33,055 bases of DNA from positions 1 to 33,055 of the forward strand of contig JAPLJI010000012.1 in assembly GCA_026388655.1 (NCBI GenBank), given 5' to 3'. The notes beneath the pieces are model-generated. The model saw only the letters and a list, made by a program, of their open reading frames with translations. It was not told the DNA's origin and made no database searches. This DNA is from Pseudomonadota bacterium. Lineage in GTDB: Bacteria > Desulfobacterota > JAPLJL01. Positions 32,916 through 33,055 of the stretch are shown here, one piece after another. The first letter of the stretch is position 1; every line of letters starts with the position of its first letter. The position numbers were made by a program, and so were the translations under genes.

Positions 32916-33055
32916 TGACCTGTCCCTGAAATATGGACACATCGAAAACCAAAGGTAATCTAATGGGAGGAGGTGTGTTCATGGAAGCGAAGCGGAAGAA
33001 GAAGTTTGAACCGTCTTTCAAGCGGGAGGCGGTGCGGTTGGCGGAAGGAAAGACC
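32916..33055 (+). mobile_element. IS3-family insertion sequence, left end (cut by window edge)
   Basis: The probable terminal repeat begins TGACCTGTCCC at 32916, with inner TGTCC/GGACA inverted arms (32921-32939), a form seen at the ends of IS3-family elements. An OrfA-like start follows at 32981. The right end and OrfB lie beyond the window, so the exact left boundary and target duplication cannot be fixed. Confidence 0.7.
32981..33055 (+). CDS. IS3-family transposase OrfA, N-terminal 25 residues
   Basis: The frame starts at ATG 32981 after a strong GGGAGGAGG ribosome site and is open at the window edge. MEAKRKKKFEPSFKREAVRL carries the FxxxFKREAVRL signature at the start of OrfA helix-turn-helix transposase proteins (IS3/IS911 type). 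OrfA binds the element ends and is joined to OrfB by frameshifting to give active transposase. Only the first helix is visible. Confidence 0.85.
   Translation, partial: MEAKRKKKFEPSFKREAVRLAEGKT

Overview
The window looks like chromosomal DNA of a GC-rich anaerobic bacterium, most likely Desulfobacterota (former Deltaproteobacteria) or a close relative. The reasons are a pilB-pilT-pilC-pilS-pilR gene order as in Geobacter, a tungsten/molybdenum aldehyde oxidoreductase-type operon, CCG-domain (HdrD-like) redox proteins, heavy use of CGG and GCC codons, and intergenic gaps full of dispersed GTCATTGCGAG / GTCATTCTGAG repeats. The taxonomic call is inference; there is no rRNA, tRNA or CRISPR array that I can see.

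Layout. 1-4030 is a defence segment: the 3' part of a type IIG restriction-modification protein, an unknown 173-residue protein and a DUF2971 protein; the last two genes are visibly more AT-rich than the rest. 4321-5638 is an AbiE-type toxin-antitoxin locus with a near-consensus promoter and overlapping palindrome, and its toxin is broken by an in-frame stop. 5668-8590 holds an orphan hydrogenase maturation protease, an ABM-family small monooxygenase, a flavin reductase-like protein and an acyl-CoA dehydrogenase. 8839-12635 (minus) holds an MFS transporter, a 58-codon small ORF and uvrB. 13211-20353 (minus) is the type IV pilus operon pilBTCSR, without pilA in its usual place.

20587-28674 (plus) is the most interesting part. 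A two-cluster ferredoxin, a short aldehyde:ferredoxin oxidoreductase-like protein and a glutamine-amidotransferase-like protein form one operon. They are followed by a membrane protein with a haem c motif and DsrM/NarI-like helices, a Rieske protein, a cytochrome b6-type subunit (with the Cys that binds haem c_i in b6f), a subunit IV-like protein, and a very unusual fusion of a secreted monohaem cytochrome c, a transmembrane helix, a two-[4Fe-4S] ferredoxin domain and two CCG domains. I read this as a hybrid between a b6c-type quinol-oxidising complex and an HdrDE/EMO-like module, able to couple periplasmic c-haem chemistry to a cytoplasmic CCG active site.

28986-29687 is a VapBC toxin-antitoxin pair. 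29777-31997 holds a DsrE-like protein, a radical SAM protein and an acetyltransferase, the last two resembling members of the Nit1C (nitrogen-starvation/cyanide) cluster but with no nitrilase. A DnaQ-like exonuclease fused to a WYL-like domain follows, and the window ends in the left end of an IS3-family element.

Intergenic gaps are short and dominated by at least three dispersed repeat families and several low-complexity word repeats, some lying inside operons and one artificially lengthening an open frame.
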